From Candidatus Bathyarchaeota archaeon (GTDB taxonomy: Archaea; Thermoproteota; Bathyarchaeia; Bathyarchaeales; Bathycorpusculaceae), in NCBI GenBank assembly GCA_014859805.1, contig JACUTN010000013.1:1-15340 (forward strand): a stretch of DNA of 15,340 nt. The letters run 5' to 3'. The stretch's first letter is position 1; the number at the start of each line of letters is the position of its first letter. A program made the position numbers and the translations under genes. The notes under the pieces were generated by a model. The model had not been told where the DNA came from. It was given only the letters and a program-made list of their open reading frames with translations, and made no database searches. This document shows, piece after piece, positions 1 through 7,373 of this stretch.

Positions 1-291
1 GAACTGGGCTTTCAAGAGTGGAACAACAGAATGCGCATCTGGGAGCTTTTGGTCAAAGAAGGATTTCGTCGCAAAGGAATAGGCACGCTTCTTGTGGATT
101 ACGCTGTAAAACTTTCAGAAAGGAGAGGGGTAAGAATGTTAGTCGTGGAAACGCAGAGTTGTAACGTTCCAGCAATTAACTTCTATCTGAAACATGGATT
201 TGAACTAGTTGGTTTTGATGTTGCTGCTTACTCTAATGAAGACATCGAAAGAAAAGAAGTTCGCCTAGAATTCGGACTGAAAATCAAATGA
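1..291 (+). CDS. GNAT-family N-acetyltransferase, C-terminal part (5' truncated by window)
   Basis: The frame is open from base 1 (Glu-Leu-Gly-Phe...) and ends at TGA 289-291, so the gene begins upstream and the ATG at 31 is probably internal. The visible 96 residues contain the acetyl-CoA pyrophosphate-binding loop of GNAT enzymes, FRRKGIGTLL (R/Q-x-x-G-x-G/A pattern). They also contain the late motif NVPAINFYLKHGFELVGF, which matches the 'N..A..FY.K.GF' segment typical of RimI-like GNATs. The family transfers an acetyl group from acetyl-CoA to a primary amine. The acceptor cannot be told from this fragment: protein N-terminus, small amine and antibiotic are all possible. The gene is convergent with the formimidoyltransferase gene, with only 14 bp between stops. 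The family call is firm; the substrate is unknown. Confidence 0.85.
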   Translation, partial: ELGFQEWNNRMRIWELLVKEGFRRKGIGTLLVDYAVKLSERRGVRMLVVETQSCNVPAINFYLKHGFELVGFDVAAYSNEDIERKEVRLEFGLKIK

Positions 292-305
292 TTCATTAAC
301 GTACG

Positions 306-1232
306 TCAACTATGATATTGTCTTTCGCCTTTTTCTATGGCGTTTTGCACAGCTATTTCTAACACGCGATCTTCAGTCAAGTTGTCAATTTTTAGGTAGT
401 ATGCAGCTATGTCTATCAATGCCTTTAACGGAGTCATACCGCAGAATTCTGAGCCGATTATTGGCACGTTGTAGCGGGCAGCCTCCACCTTGAGCATTTC
501 AAAAACACGATAAAGCGGTGTCTTCTCAAAATTACTTATGCTCATACCAATCTGCGTGACGTTTTTCTCTGGAATGAAGGCAGCCATAGCCTTAACATTT
601 GAAAAACCACCCTTCTTTGCATGTAAAGCCTTAGCGATTTTTTTTGCAACCTTCAGGTCAGCCGTACCCAGATTGACATTAAAGCCAGCCATAACCTTTC
701 GCGCGCCAGTTGTCGTTGCACCAGCCGTAGGATGAGGCTTAGCTGGACCAAAATCTGGTTTATGCTCAGGCTTAACAATCATCTCAGCCAATTCTTCATA
801 CTCGCCTTTACGTATCCAGTCCAAATCACTACGTTCAGAAGTCGACGCTGCTTCACCATAAAGATAAACTGGCACGTCGTATTTCTCAGCTAAGGTTTGT
901 CCAAACTTCCTTGCAAGTTCAACACAGTCATCCATTGTAACGTTTTTCACTGGTATGAAAGGAACAACGTCCACAGCACCCATGCGCGGATGCTGACCCT
1001 TATGCTTTCGCATGTCAATTAGTTCCACGGCTCTAGACGCAGCCTTCAATGCAGCCTCAAGTGCTGATTCTTTATTGCCGACAAAAGAGACAACAAGTCT
1101 ATTGTAATAATCATCAAAGGTGTAGTCAAGCAGGAAAGCGTTTGGTGTTTCCTTAATTTCGTTTAGTATTAACTCAACAATTTCTGGGTCTGAAGTGCTA
1201 AAGTTTGGAACACATTCCACTATTTCTCTCAA
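306..1232 (-). CDS. ftcD: Glutamate formimidoyltransferase (formiminotransferase domain only)
   Basis: This 308-residue protein matches the formiminotransferase half of FTCD enzymes, which move the formimino group of N-formimino-glutamate onto tetrahydrofolate in histidine breakdown. It opens with the family signature ECVPNFS (residues 6-12). It then shows DDYYNRLVVSFVG, the catalytic-His region KGQHPRMGAVDVVPF (His81) and YLYGEAA. The length fits the two formiminotransferase subdomains with no cyclodeaminase domain, so cyclisation would need a separate protein. The start is TTG at 1232, chosen because GGAAGG lies 7 nt upstream; the ATG at 1239 is out of frame. An AT-rich promoter lies upstream near 1264-1278. 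No other histidine-degradation gene is in the window, so the in vivo donor and the pterin carrier (folate or a methanopterin type) are open. Confidence 0.9.
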   Translation of the reverse strand: MREIVECVPNFSTSDPEIVELILNEIKETPNAFLLDYTFDDYYNRLVVSFVGNKESALEAALKAASRAVELIDMRKHKGQHPRMGAVDVVPFIPVKNVTMDDCVELARKFGQTLAEKYDVPVYLYGEAASTSERSDLDWIRKGEYEELAEMIVKPEHKPDFGPAKPHPTAGATTTGARKVMAGFNVNLGTADLKVAKKIAKALHAKKGGFSNVKAMAAFIPEKNVTQIGMSISNFEKTPLYRVFEMLKVEAARYNVPIIGSEFCGMTPLKALIDIAAYYLKIDNLTEDRVLEIAVQNAIEKGERQYHS

Positions 1233-1261
1233 TTCGCATCCTTCCTTGATAATTGTTCAGC

Positions 1262-1280
1262 ATTTATTAAAATAAATATG
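1262..1280 (-). promoter_or_regulatory. Probable TATA element for ftcD
   Basis: The minus strand reads tatttattttaataaat here, about 30-48 nt upstream of the TTG start, where an archaeal TATA box is expected for a gene with a short SD-containing leader. The element is also a 7-bp AT-only inverted repeat (1262-1277), but that is probably a by-product of composition. Confidence 0.5.
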
Positions 1281-1408
1281 TAATACATAGGTTTATCCAA
1301 GCCAGAAGAAAAAAGTTTAGGTGCGATTTGGAGAATTCGAAAATTTTTTCTAGATGCGTGAGCTCCAGAGTTTTTCGTTTAGGTTTTATCCCACTGGAGT
1401 CTCTCCTT

Positions 1409-1422
1409 AAAAAATTTAAATA
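1409..1422 (+). promoter_or_regulatory. TATA box of the surface-protein gene
   Basis: AAAAATTTAAATAG lies about 45 nt before the ATG at 1464. A start site about 25 nt downstream would give a leader of about 20 nt that includes the strong SD AAAGGAGA at 1450-1457. This is among the clearest promoter/RBS pairs in the window and suggests good expression. Confidence 0.65.
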
Positions 1423-1463
1423 GTTAATGCCTTAAATCATATGCTTTAAAAAGGAGATCAGAA

Positions 1464-2363
1464 ATGAAAAAGCCACTTTTCGTTGCGATAGTTTCTCTTC
1501 TTGCACTAGCGACATTAGTATCAGTGTACGCAGATATAACCGACAAAACATGGCTTGGAACTACCTACACGGGCTGGGACGAGTATTATGACTATTATGT
1601 TAACGCGTATGAATCAGGAACCACTGCAGTTCTTGCAATCACAGTGAGAAATTGGGAGGGATTCGACATCAACGTTACAAGTGTTTACGTCACTTTTGAC
1701 TGGGACGCAACTTTCACTTCAACCCAAGCGAGCACCACCAATCCTGAAACTCTGGAAGACCATGAGGTACGTGTGTTCTTTATCAACTTCCAAGTGCCAA
1801 ACACCACGATCGCTTCCAATTTATACAGACACTCCTATACAATAGTCGTGGAATACTCTTATCACAATGCAACAAACCCATTCCAGATTCTAACGGGCGA
1901 ATATGACTACTTCGGTGATGATTTCGTTGTGTACTCGGCAGATCAAGCAGACGCTATGAATCTTGTAGGGATAATTGGCAGGTTTTCGCCACCATCTCCA
2001 TATGGTTGGAGCAGTGTTAGGGCACAGATACTTTGGAACAGAGCTATGAATGAAACCAACAGTGGACAGGCGTATTATCGGCAAGGAGACTTCCAAGCAG
2101 CCAAGGAACGCTTCAGCACAGCCCTAGACCACATCAACCAAGCATGGAATGCTGAAGAAGCATACTTAACAGTCATGGAAGAACTAAACATTCGACAAAT
2201 AGAAGCAAACATCAAAAACCTTGATTCTATGGCGAACTTCTTTAACGGACTTTCAACGATGTGGATACTCTTCGGCATTGGCGGCATATTATTTAGCATC
2301 GGCTACATAATGAAGTGGTCAGTCCACGCACGCAGACATTCGAAGCCAGAAGCTTCCGCCTAA
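1464..2363 (+). CDS. Secreted, C-terminally membrane-anchored surface protein of unknown function
   Basis: This 299-residue protein has a clear N-terminal signal segment (MKKPLFVAIVSLLALATLVSVYA, given as residues 1-23: two lysines, then a hydrophobic stretch). The next ~140 residues are rich in Thr, Tyr and Asp and look like a beta-sandwich: runs such as TAVLAITVRNW, INVTSVYVTFDW and HSYTIVVEYSY resemble CARDB/Ig-like adhesion domains. Residues ~190-258 are helical and TPR-like (AYYRQGDFQAAKERFSTALDHI split over two helices). One membrane helix follows (~265-284), with a basic cytoplasmic tail (MKWSVHARRHSK). Sequons NVT, NTT, NAT and NET suggest N-glycosylation. The topology is therefore outside head, inside tail. 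I do not recognise a named family. It is transcribed alone, with its own promoter, and divergent from ftcD. Confidence 0.8.
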   Translation: MKKPLFVAIVSLLALATLVSVYADITDKTWLGTTYTGWDEYYDYYVNAYESGTTAVLAITVRNWEGFDINVTSVYVTFDWDATFTSTQASTTNPETLEDHEVRVFFINFQVPNTTIASNLYRHSYTIVVEYSYHNATNPFQILTGEYDYFGDDFVVYSADQADAMNLVGIIGRFSPPSPYGWSSVRAQILWNRAMNETNSGQAYYRQGDFQAAKERFSTALDHINQAWNAEEAYLTVMEELNIRQIEANIKNLDSMANFFNGLSTMWILFGIGGILFSIGYIMKWSVHARRHSKPEASA

Positions 2364-2368
2364 CTTCC

Positions 2369-2385
2369 CTTTTTTCCATTTTTTT
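2369..2385 (+). terminator. T-run terminator after the surface-protein gene
   Basis: Two T-runs, CTTTTTT and ATTTTTTT, lie within 25 nt after the TAA at 2361-2363 with no hairpin. This is the usual form of an archaeal intrinsic terminator. Confidence 0.6.
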
Positions 2386-2435
2386 AACAGTCTTCCTGCA
2401 AATACTATGTAACCTACAGTGTAGCCGTGGCAAGA

Positions 2436-2449
2436 GTTAAATTATTTTA
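2436..2449 (+). promoter_or_regulatory. TATA element of the phosphoribosyltransferase-Cgi121 unit
   Basis: GTTAAATTATTTTA lies about 45 nt upstream of the TTG start at 2491. It leaves room for a start site near 2468 and a leader carrying GGTGA (2480-2484) as SD. Confidence 0.5.
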
Positions 2450-2490
2450 CACTTCTATGAAATTCAACAAGACTGTTCTGGTGAGAGAAG

Positions 2491-3093
2491 TTGAGTTCAG
2501 AAACCCAGTTTGAAATTCCGACATGGGATCAAATATATGAAATGCTTTTGAATTTAGCTGAAAGAATCAGGAAAAACGGGTTTAAACCAGACTTGATTGT
2601 GGGTGTTTCCCGAGGAGGATGGCCGCCTGCTAGAGTTTTGTCAGACTTGTTGGATAACCCTAACCTTGCAAATGTTAAGGCAGAATTTTATTTGGGAGTT
2701 GCAGAAACAAAAATGGAGCCAACTCTAACGCAACCAGTTTCTGTGGCTGTGGCTGGTAAAAAAGTGCTTATTGTAGATGAGGTTGCTGACACTGGAAGAA
2801 GCTTGGAACTTGTGAAGAAACATGTCATTGAACAGGGTGCTTGTGAGGTTAGAATAGTTACAGTTTACTACAAGCCTTGGAGTGTTGTTGTCCCAGATTA
2901 CTATGGAAAGGAGACAAGCCGTTGGATAGTTTTTCCATGGGAAATAAAGGAAACAATCAGAAAAATTGTTAAGAAATGTAGGGAGAAAAGGAAATCTGTA
3001 GAAGAGGAAATTGCAAAGCTTGCAAAGGCTGGAGTGTCTGCTGAACTTGCTAGAAGGTTTTTGAAGGAAATTGTTGAGGAAGAAAATTGCTGA
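2491..3093 (+). CDS. Purine-type phosphoribosyltransferase (COG2236-like)
   Basis: This 200-residue protein has the type I phosphoribosyltransferase fold. A first loop PDLIVGVSRGGWPPARVLSD (33-52) is followed by the PRPP-binding motif VLIVDEVADTG (92-102), with the acidic pair reduced to D-E. The C-terminal part YYKPWSVVVPDYYGKETSRW matches archaeal hypoxanthine/xanthine-guanine type enzymes, which join a purine base to PRPP to make the nucleotide. A helical Lys/Glu-rich tail (~150-200) extends beyond the usual core. The start is TTG 2491, supported by GGTGA 6 nt upstream; no ATG lies in a better position. The gene overlaps the next one by 7 nt, so the two are probably co-translated. The base preferred cannot be read from the sequence. 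Confidence 0.85.
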   Translation: MSSETQFEIPTWDQIYEMLLNLAERIRKNGFKPDLIVGVSRGGWPPARVLSDLLDNPNLANVKAEFYLGVAETKMEPTLTQPVSVAVAGKKVLIVDEVADTGRSLELVKKHVIEQGACEVRIVTVYYKPWSVVVPDYYGKETSRWIVFPWEIKETIRKIVKKCREKRKSVEEEIAKLAKAGVSAELARRFLKEIVEEENC

Positions 3094-3653
3094 AAGAGAT
3101 TGAAGAATTCGGAAAACATGTTGCGATAGCTGGCTTCAGAAACGTCAAGATCAAGGATATTGAAGAATTTTTTAAGATGACGCGAAAAGAAAAGCCTTCA
3201 AGCGTGGAAATTCAATTCTTTGACGCGAAATTTGTGGCTACGTGGCAACACTTGTACTTTGCAGCTTTGAATGCATTAACAGCCTTCAAGAACAGAGAAA
3301 ACATTTCAGAAAGTTTGGCGATGGAATCGTTGCTTTACGCTTCTGCACAACGTCAAATCCGAAAGGCAATGAAGCTTCTCGGAATTAAACCTAGTTCGTC
3401 CGAAATAGCAGTGTTAATAACTGGAGAAAAACTGGAATCAGTGAGCTCAGCTTTGTCTTTGGTTTCAAAACAAGTTAAAGCCGAGCGTGATGACACAATT
3501 CTAGGATTATCAGAAGAAAAGGTGGCAGGTATCCAGAAGGTTTTTGTGATTTCAGATGTGGAACTGGAAACTGTTATGAAGAAAGATTGTTTAGAGAAAG
3601 CCTTAACAGATCTGGTTATCGAACGAATGGCGCTACTAGCAACTCAACATTAG
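3087..3653 (+). CDS. cgi121: KEOPS complex subunit Cgi121
   Basis: This 188-residue protein carries the Cgi121 core: EIQFFDAKFVATWQHLYFAA, then LNALTAF, then ISESLAMESLLYASAQRQI followed by a Gly-Ile turn. Cgi121 binds Bud32 and the 3' CCA end of tRNA. It helps the Kae1-centred KEOPS complex to make N6-threonylcarbamoyladenosine at position 37 of ANN-decoding tRNAs. It starts with TTG at 3087, inside the end of the phosphoribosyltransferase gene, with GAGGAAG (3076-3082) as SD. Kae1, Bud32 and Pcc1 are not in the window. The gene is convergent with the THUMP gene, with only 6 bp between stops. A slightly longer C-terminus than average (ending ...ALLATQH) is the only oddity. Confidence 0.88.
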   Translation: MLKEIEEFGKHVAIAGFRNVKIKDIEEFFKMTRKEKPSSVEIQFFDAKFVATWQHLYFAALNALTAFKNRENISESLAMESLLYASAQRQIRKAMKLLGIKPSSSEIAVLITGEKLESVSSALSLVSKQVKAERDDTILGLSEEKVAGIQKVFVISDVELETVMKKDCLEKALTDLVIERMALLATQH

Positions 3654-3659
3654 CTTGAC

Positions 3660-4184
3660 CTACAACACCTTTTCCTTCATTACGGATAAGATGTCATCAG
3701 GTTTTATCACAGATATTCCGGTTAATCCGCCAACAACCTCAATCAACAAGATTTTGTCAGGCTTACTAAGATCAACCTTCCTTTCAATGTTCGCCGCAAC
3801 CTCTTCGATGATGTTCCGACTTGGCATCGCTGTGAAGCGTTTCTCAACTGTGACACGAAAGGTTTCGTTTTCCTCTATTTTTGAGCTTAGTTCTGTAGCT
3901 ACATGTTGAATTTTCTCCAAGTCTGTGCGAACAACCTTTTCAATTGGAATTATTCTAAGTGTGTAACGAAATTCGTAAGGACGTTCATGTAGAATTTTGC
4001 GAAACTTTTCTACAACCTCGAAAGGATTGGAGGCTGTCTTTGCGGCAATCAAACCTGAAATGCCGGTCTTTTCAACATTTGGCGCTGAATCATCTATTTC
4101 ACCGAGTAGATACGACAACTCGGAGCAGGCGTCACGCTCGTTTCCGCGTGAAGTGGTGGCTAAAAGGTTAAAATCTCTGAGCAT
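3660..4184 (-). CDS. THUMP-domain RNA-binding protein, Tan1/THUMPD1-like
   Basis: This 174-residue protein consists of a THUMP-type RNA-binding unit and little else. It begins FNLLATTSRGNERDACSELSYLL and continues through PYEFRYTLRIIPIEKVVRTDLE. It ends with the characteristic FRVTVEKRF...SRNIIEEVAA and the final strand ILLIEVVGGLTGISVIKPDD. No catalytic domain is attached. Stand-alone THUMP proteins of this archaeal group (COG1818) are related to Tan1/THUMPD1, which present tRNA to the N4-acetylcytidine enzyme of the Kre33/NAT10/TmcA type; that role here is inferred by family. The start is ATG 4184 with AAGGTGG 4 nt upstream and a TATA-like element at 4220-4229. It lies next to another tRNA-modification gene, cgi121. 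Confidence 0.85.
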   Translation of the reverse strand: MLRDFNLLATTSRGNERDACSELSYLLGEIDDSAPNVEKTGISGLIAAKTASNPFEVVEKFRKILHERPYEFRYTLRIIPIEKVVRTDLEKIQHVATELSSKIEENETFRVTVEKRFTAMPSRNIIEEVAANIERKVDLSKPDKILLIEVVGGLTGISVIKPDDILSVMKEKVL

Positions 4185-4219
4185 GATTCCACCTTGATTA
4201 TCTTTCTTTTGGCAAATTT

Positions 4220-4229
4220 GATATAAACC
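4220..4229 (-). promoter_or_regulatory. TATA element of the THUMP gene
   Basis: The minus strand reads TGGTTTATAT about 36-45 nt upstream of ATG 4184, followed by a leader holding the SD AAGGTGG. Confidence 0.5.
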
Positions 4230-4354
4230 AGTTTTTGGTCAGTGCAGGTTAGTGGCTTTTTCATAGCTTGTGGCTCTTACCGTCGCCTCACATCATCCCA
4301 CATTTAATATTCGATTACAAAGATTTATTCATTTTGATGAATTCTAGGCACTAG

Positions 4355-4366
4355 GCTTAAATTTTA
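4355..4366 (+). promoter_or_regulatory. TATA element of the asparaginase-like gene
   Basis: GCTTAAATTTTA lies about 44-55 nt before the TTG start at 4410. The leader then contains GAGGAAA (4398-4404) as SD. The rest of 4185-4409 shows only these two divergent promoters. Confidence 0.5.
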
Positions 4367-4409
4367 GCTGTATGAGTTTTATTATTCTCGTTAACAAGAG
4401 GAAACAAGG

Positions 4410-5372
4410 TTGAGTGAAGTGCGAAAACCCGTAATTGTTGTTCATGGTGGGGCTGGAGCTTGGAATCATGAACGCAGCCAACCTGGTTTAGAAGGCGTAA
4501 AAAAGGCTGCAAAAACTGGTTTCGAAATTTTAAAGCATGGTGGAAGTGCAGTTGACAGCGTTATGGAGGCTGTTGCTGTCATGGAGGATGCGGGTGCGTT
4601 TAACGCGGGTTACGGTTCAAGTTTGAACATAGATAAACGTGTTGAGATGGAAGCATCAATTATGGATGGAAAGACACTGCAGGCTGGAGCCGTTGGGCTT
4701 CTGGAGGATATTAGAAATCCTGTTCGTTTAGCAAGGATCATCATGGAGAAGACAGACCACGTTTTCGTGGTAGGCGAAGGAGCGGAAAAACTCGCTGAAA
4801 TGTTTGATCTTGAGAGAAGAGAGCCTACTACAGAGCTTAGGCTGAAATATTATGAAAACCAGCGGAAAGCCTTGCTTGAAGGAAGAAGTCGCTTGCCAAG
4901 GCTGGCTAACCTTGTTGAAAACTATCCTGAATTGTTCACGCTAGAAACCGTGGGAGCAGTTGCTTTGGATAAGGAGGGAAATGTTGCAGCAGCAACCTCC
5001 ACTGGAGGTTTTCCGTTGAAACTTCCTGGAAGAATTGGAGATTCACCATCGATTGGGTGCGGCACGTATGCGGATAATCAGGCTGGAGCTTGTTCAGCTA
5101 CTGGTGTTGGTGAAATAGCAATGAGGCTTGTTTTGTCGAAGAGTGTTTGCGATTTTATGGGAAATGGGAAAACAGCTGAGGAGGCTGTTGAACTTGCGAT
5201 AGAGCTTGTTAATCGCAGGATACCTGGCACGTATAATTCTATGGGGTTGATCGCTGTTGATGCATACGGAAGAATTGGGGCGGCACATAATTCACCGAAC
5301 TTGTGCTGGACGTACATTTCGCCTGAAACAAAAGAGCCTGTGGCATATTTAGCGGCGAAAATTGTAGAATAG
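4410..5372 (+). CDS. Isoaspartyl peptidase / L-asparaginase (Ntn-hydrolase, plant type)
   Basis: This 320-residue protein has the full set of type III asparaginase motifs: VVHGGAGAW near the N-terminus, FNAGYGSSLN (64-73), then the autocleavage site at Thr180 in LET|VGAVALD. After these come ATSTGG (195-200), GRIGDSPSIGCGTYAD (207-222) and SATGVGE (229-235). Precursors of this family cut themselves before the Thr, which becomes the N-terminal nucleophile. The mature enzyme hydrolyses L-asparagine and beta-aspartyl dipeptides, including isoaspartyl residues from damaged protein. A related glycosylasparaginase or taspase activity is possible, but the motif set favours the isoaspartyl peptidase group. 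It starts at TTG 4410 (SD GAGG, 7-8 nt spacing) and has no signal peptide, so it acts in the cytoplasm. It is probably transcribed alone. Confidence 0.9.
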   Translation: MSEVRKPVIVVHGGAGAWNHERSQPGLEGVKKAAKTGFEILKHGGSAVDSVMEAVAVMEDAGAFNAGYGSSLNIDKRVEMEASIMDGKTLQAGAVGLLEDIRNPVRLARIIMEKTDHVFVVGEGAEKLAEMFDLERREPTTELRLKYYENQRKALLEGRSRLPRLANLVENYPELFTLETVGAVALDKEGNVAAATSTGGFPLKLPGRIGDSPSIGCGTYADNQAGACSATGVGEIAMRLVLSKSVCDFMGNGKTAEEAVELAIELVNRRIPGTYNSMGLIAVDAYGRIGAAHNSPNLCWTYISPETKEPVAYLAAKIVE

Positions 5373-5492
5373 GTTTTGGAAAAGCATGATTGTGGAAGAG
5401 AAAGATTCGGAAGAAAAGGAATGGTGAAATTCTATATCAAGCACAAGCATTTTCGTTTTTACCTAGAAGTTTTCAGCGTCTTCTTATGTTGG

Positions 5493-5527
5493 TTTTTAAG
5501 GCTTATGTTTATAACTTACTAAGTTAT
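5493..5527 (+). promoter_or_regulatory. ABCE1 promoter with a 7-bp inverted repeat at the expected start site
   Basis: A TATA-like TTTTTAAG (5493-5500) is followed by the perfect inverted repeat ATAACTT-ACT-AAGTTAT (5511-5527). With a start site about 25 nt beyond the TATA centre, the repeat sits on the transcription start, where a repressor would block polymerase. GTTTATAAC (5508-5516) is an alternative TATA box that would give a leader of about 11 nt. No good SD precedes ATG 5551. Confidence 0.45.
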
Positions 5528-5550
5528 GAGCAAAATATTGCTGGATTAAC

Positions 5551-7338
5551 ATGACAAGGGTAGCCGTGTTAGACGCTGACAAGTGCAAACCGAAACGTTG
5601 CAATAGACTTTGCTATCGCTTTTGCCCAATGGTACGCAGTCATAAAGAAGCAATAAAATTTGAACACGGCAAAGCAGTTATCATAGAAGCCCTCTGTTCA
5701 GGATGTGGAATCTGCATAAAAAAGTGCCCCTTCAAAGCCATTTCAATAGTTAACCTTCCAGACGAGTTAGAAACCGAATGCAGCCACCGTTTCGGACAAA
5801 ACGCCTTCAAACTTTACAGACTTCCAGTCCCTTCGCCCGGCGTCGTTTTGGGTTTACTTGGACAAAACGGCATAGGTAAATCCACAACCTTAAAAATACT
5901 TTCTGGCGACGTCAAGTTAAACCTTGGAAACTATGAAAATCCATCTGACTGGGACGAGATAATCCGGCATTTCAGAGGCTCAACACTTCAAGATTACTTC
6001 CAAAAGATGAGTGAAGGCGAACTTAAGGTTTCCCATAAACCCCAGTATGTTGATAAGATTCCGAAAGCCATCTCCGGAAAGGTTGGAGAACTCCTAGAAA
6101 AAGTTGATGAACGAGGAAAGCTTGAAAAAATTGCAGGTCAGCTTGAACTTAAACAAGTTTGGAACCGTCCCCTTGAGGTTTTGAGCGGAGGAGAACTGCA
6201 ACGTGTAGCAGTGGCGGCAACCATATGCCGTGAAGCTGACGTGTATCTTCTCGATGAACCTTCGAGTTTTCTGGATGTGAAACAGAGACTTGAGGTTGCC
6301 AGAGCCATAAGAAGCTTGAAAAAAGATGAGAAAACAGTGATTGTAGCTGAGCATGACTTGGCTATAATAGATTATTTGTCGGATCAAATATGCGTCTTTT
6401 ATGGAGAACCAGGGGTTTACGGCATTGTGTCTCACGTCCACGGCGTTAGAACAGGCATAAACATCTACCTGCAAGGTTATATTCGAGACGAGAACGTTAG
6501 ATTTAGAAAAGAAGCCATAACATTCCATGAAAAGCCGCCCACAGTGAGCTTTGTGGTTGGCGAAACATTGCTGAAATGGACGCAAATAAAGAAAACATTC
6601 AAAGGGTTTGAACTTGTTGTGCATCCGGGGGACATAAAAAGGGCAGAGATTATTGGAATTCTGGGACCTAACGGTATAGGCAAAACGACTTTTGTGAAGA
6701 TTTTGGCTGGAATTGAAAAGACTGATGATGGAAAAAAGTTTGGCGAGTTGGAAGTAAGCTATAAACCACAATACATTTCAGCGGAATACGAGGGAATAGT
6801 CCAAGAACTCTTGAAGAGCATCGCCAAAGAAAAATTCATTTCAAGCTGGTACAAGACTGAAGTCCTCAAGCCTTTAGGCATAAACACGCTTTTGGACAGA
6901 AATATAGTAGAACTGAGCGGGGGAGAACTGCAAAAAGTTACGATTGCAGCATGCCTATCGCGAAAGGCTGAACTTTACTTGCTCGATGAACCAAGCGCTT
7001 ATTTGGATGTGGAAGAAAGATTGAACATGGCGCGAGCTATTCGCAGGGTTGTTGAAACACATAACGTTACAGCCTTCGTCGTTGAACACGATGTTGTTAC
7101 ACAAGATTTCATAGCTGATCGCTTGATGGTTTTCACTGGAAAACCTGGAGTTGAGGGCATAGCGAAACCCCTAACTAGCCTAAGGGATGGAATGAACATG
7201 TTTCTGAAAGAGATGAAAGTTACTTTCCGAAGAGACCCGACTACGAAGAGACCTAGGGTTAATAAGGAAGGCTCGAAGCTTGATAAGTTTCAAAAAGAGA
7301 TTGGAGAACACTATTACGTACGTTCATCGAAAAGCTAG
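5551..7338 (+). CDS. abce1: ABCE1/Rli1 ribosome-recycling ATPase
   Basis: This 595-residue soluble twin-ABC protein is of normal length for ABCE1. The N-terminus has eight cysteines for two [4Fe-4S] clusters: Cys12, 17, 21, 25 and Cys49, 52, 55, 59. NBD1 has Walker A GQNGIGKST (104-112), signature LSGGELQRV (211-219), Walker B LLDEP (233-237) and switch His in AEHD. The hinge follows, then NBD2 with GPNGIGKTT (372-380), LSGGELQKV (455-463), LLDEP (477-481) and VEHD. ABCE1 splits post-termination ribosomes with aPelota/aRF1 and stays on the small subunit. All catalytic residues appear intact. The start is ATG 5551, because TRVAVLDADKCKPKRC is the usual N-terminus. Cytidine deaminase follows after 35 bp, probably on the same transcript. 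Confidence 0.97.
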   Translation: MTRVAVLDADKCKPKRCNRLCYRFCPMVRSHKEAIKFEHGKAVIIEALCSGCGICIKKCPFKAISIVNLPDELETECSHRFGQNAFKLYRLPVPSPGVVLGLLGQNGIGKSTTLKILSGDVKLNLGNYENPSDWDEIIRHFRGSTLQDYFQKMSEGELKVSHKPQYVDKIPKAISGKVGELLEKVDERGKLEKIAGQLELKQVWNRPLEVLSGGELQRVAVAATICREADVYLLDEPSSFLDVKQRLEVARAIRSLKKDEKTVIVAEHDLAIIDYLSDQICVFYGEPGVYGIVSHVHGVRTGINIYLQGYIRDENVRFRKEAITFHEKPPTVSFVVGETLLKWTQIKKTFKGFELVVHPGDIKRAEIIGILGPNGIGKTTFVKILAGIEKTDDGKKFGELEVSYKPQYISAEYEGIVQELLKSIAKEKFISSWYKTEVLKPLGINTLLDRNIVELSGGELQKVTIAACLSRKAELYLLDEPSAYLDVEERLNMARAIRRVVETHNVTAFVVEHDVVTQDFIADRLMVFTGKPGVEGIAKPLTSLRDGMNMFLKEMKVTFRRDPTTKRPRVNKEGSKLDKFQKEIGEHYYVRSSKS

Positions 7339-7373
7339 CATGTAATGAAAAGTTTGTTTAGAGGGAAGTAGAG

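Noticed and set aside
1262..1277. AT-only 7-bp inverted repeat in the ftcD promoter
   Set aside because: Low-complexity sequence in which such repeats arise by chance; reported only as part of the TATA element.
4335..4375. C/D-box sRNA candidate (TGATGA at 4335-4340)
   Set aside because: No matching D box CTGA follows at a suitable distance, and the region is explained by a promoter.
5421..5522. 33-codon ORF rich in Phe, Tyr and Leu (starts MVKFYIKHKHF)
   Set aside because: It runs through the ABCE1 TATA box into the inverted repeat, so it is more likely chance than a micro-protein; AAGGA touching the ATG is too close to act as SD.
6094..6771. Long antisense open frame (225 codons) within abce1
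   Set aside because: It lies wholly on the opposite strand of a conserved gene, has no SD and is rich in Cys/Phe/His as expected for a shadow frame.
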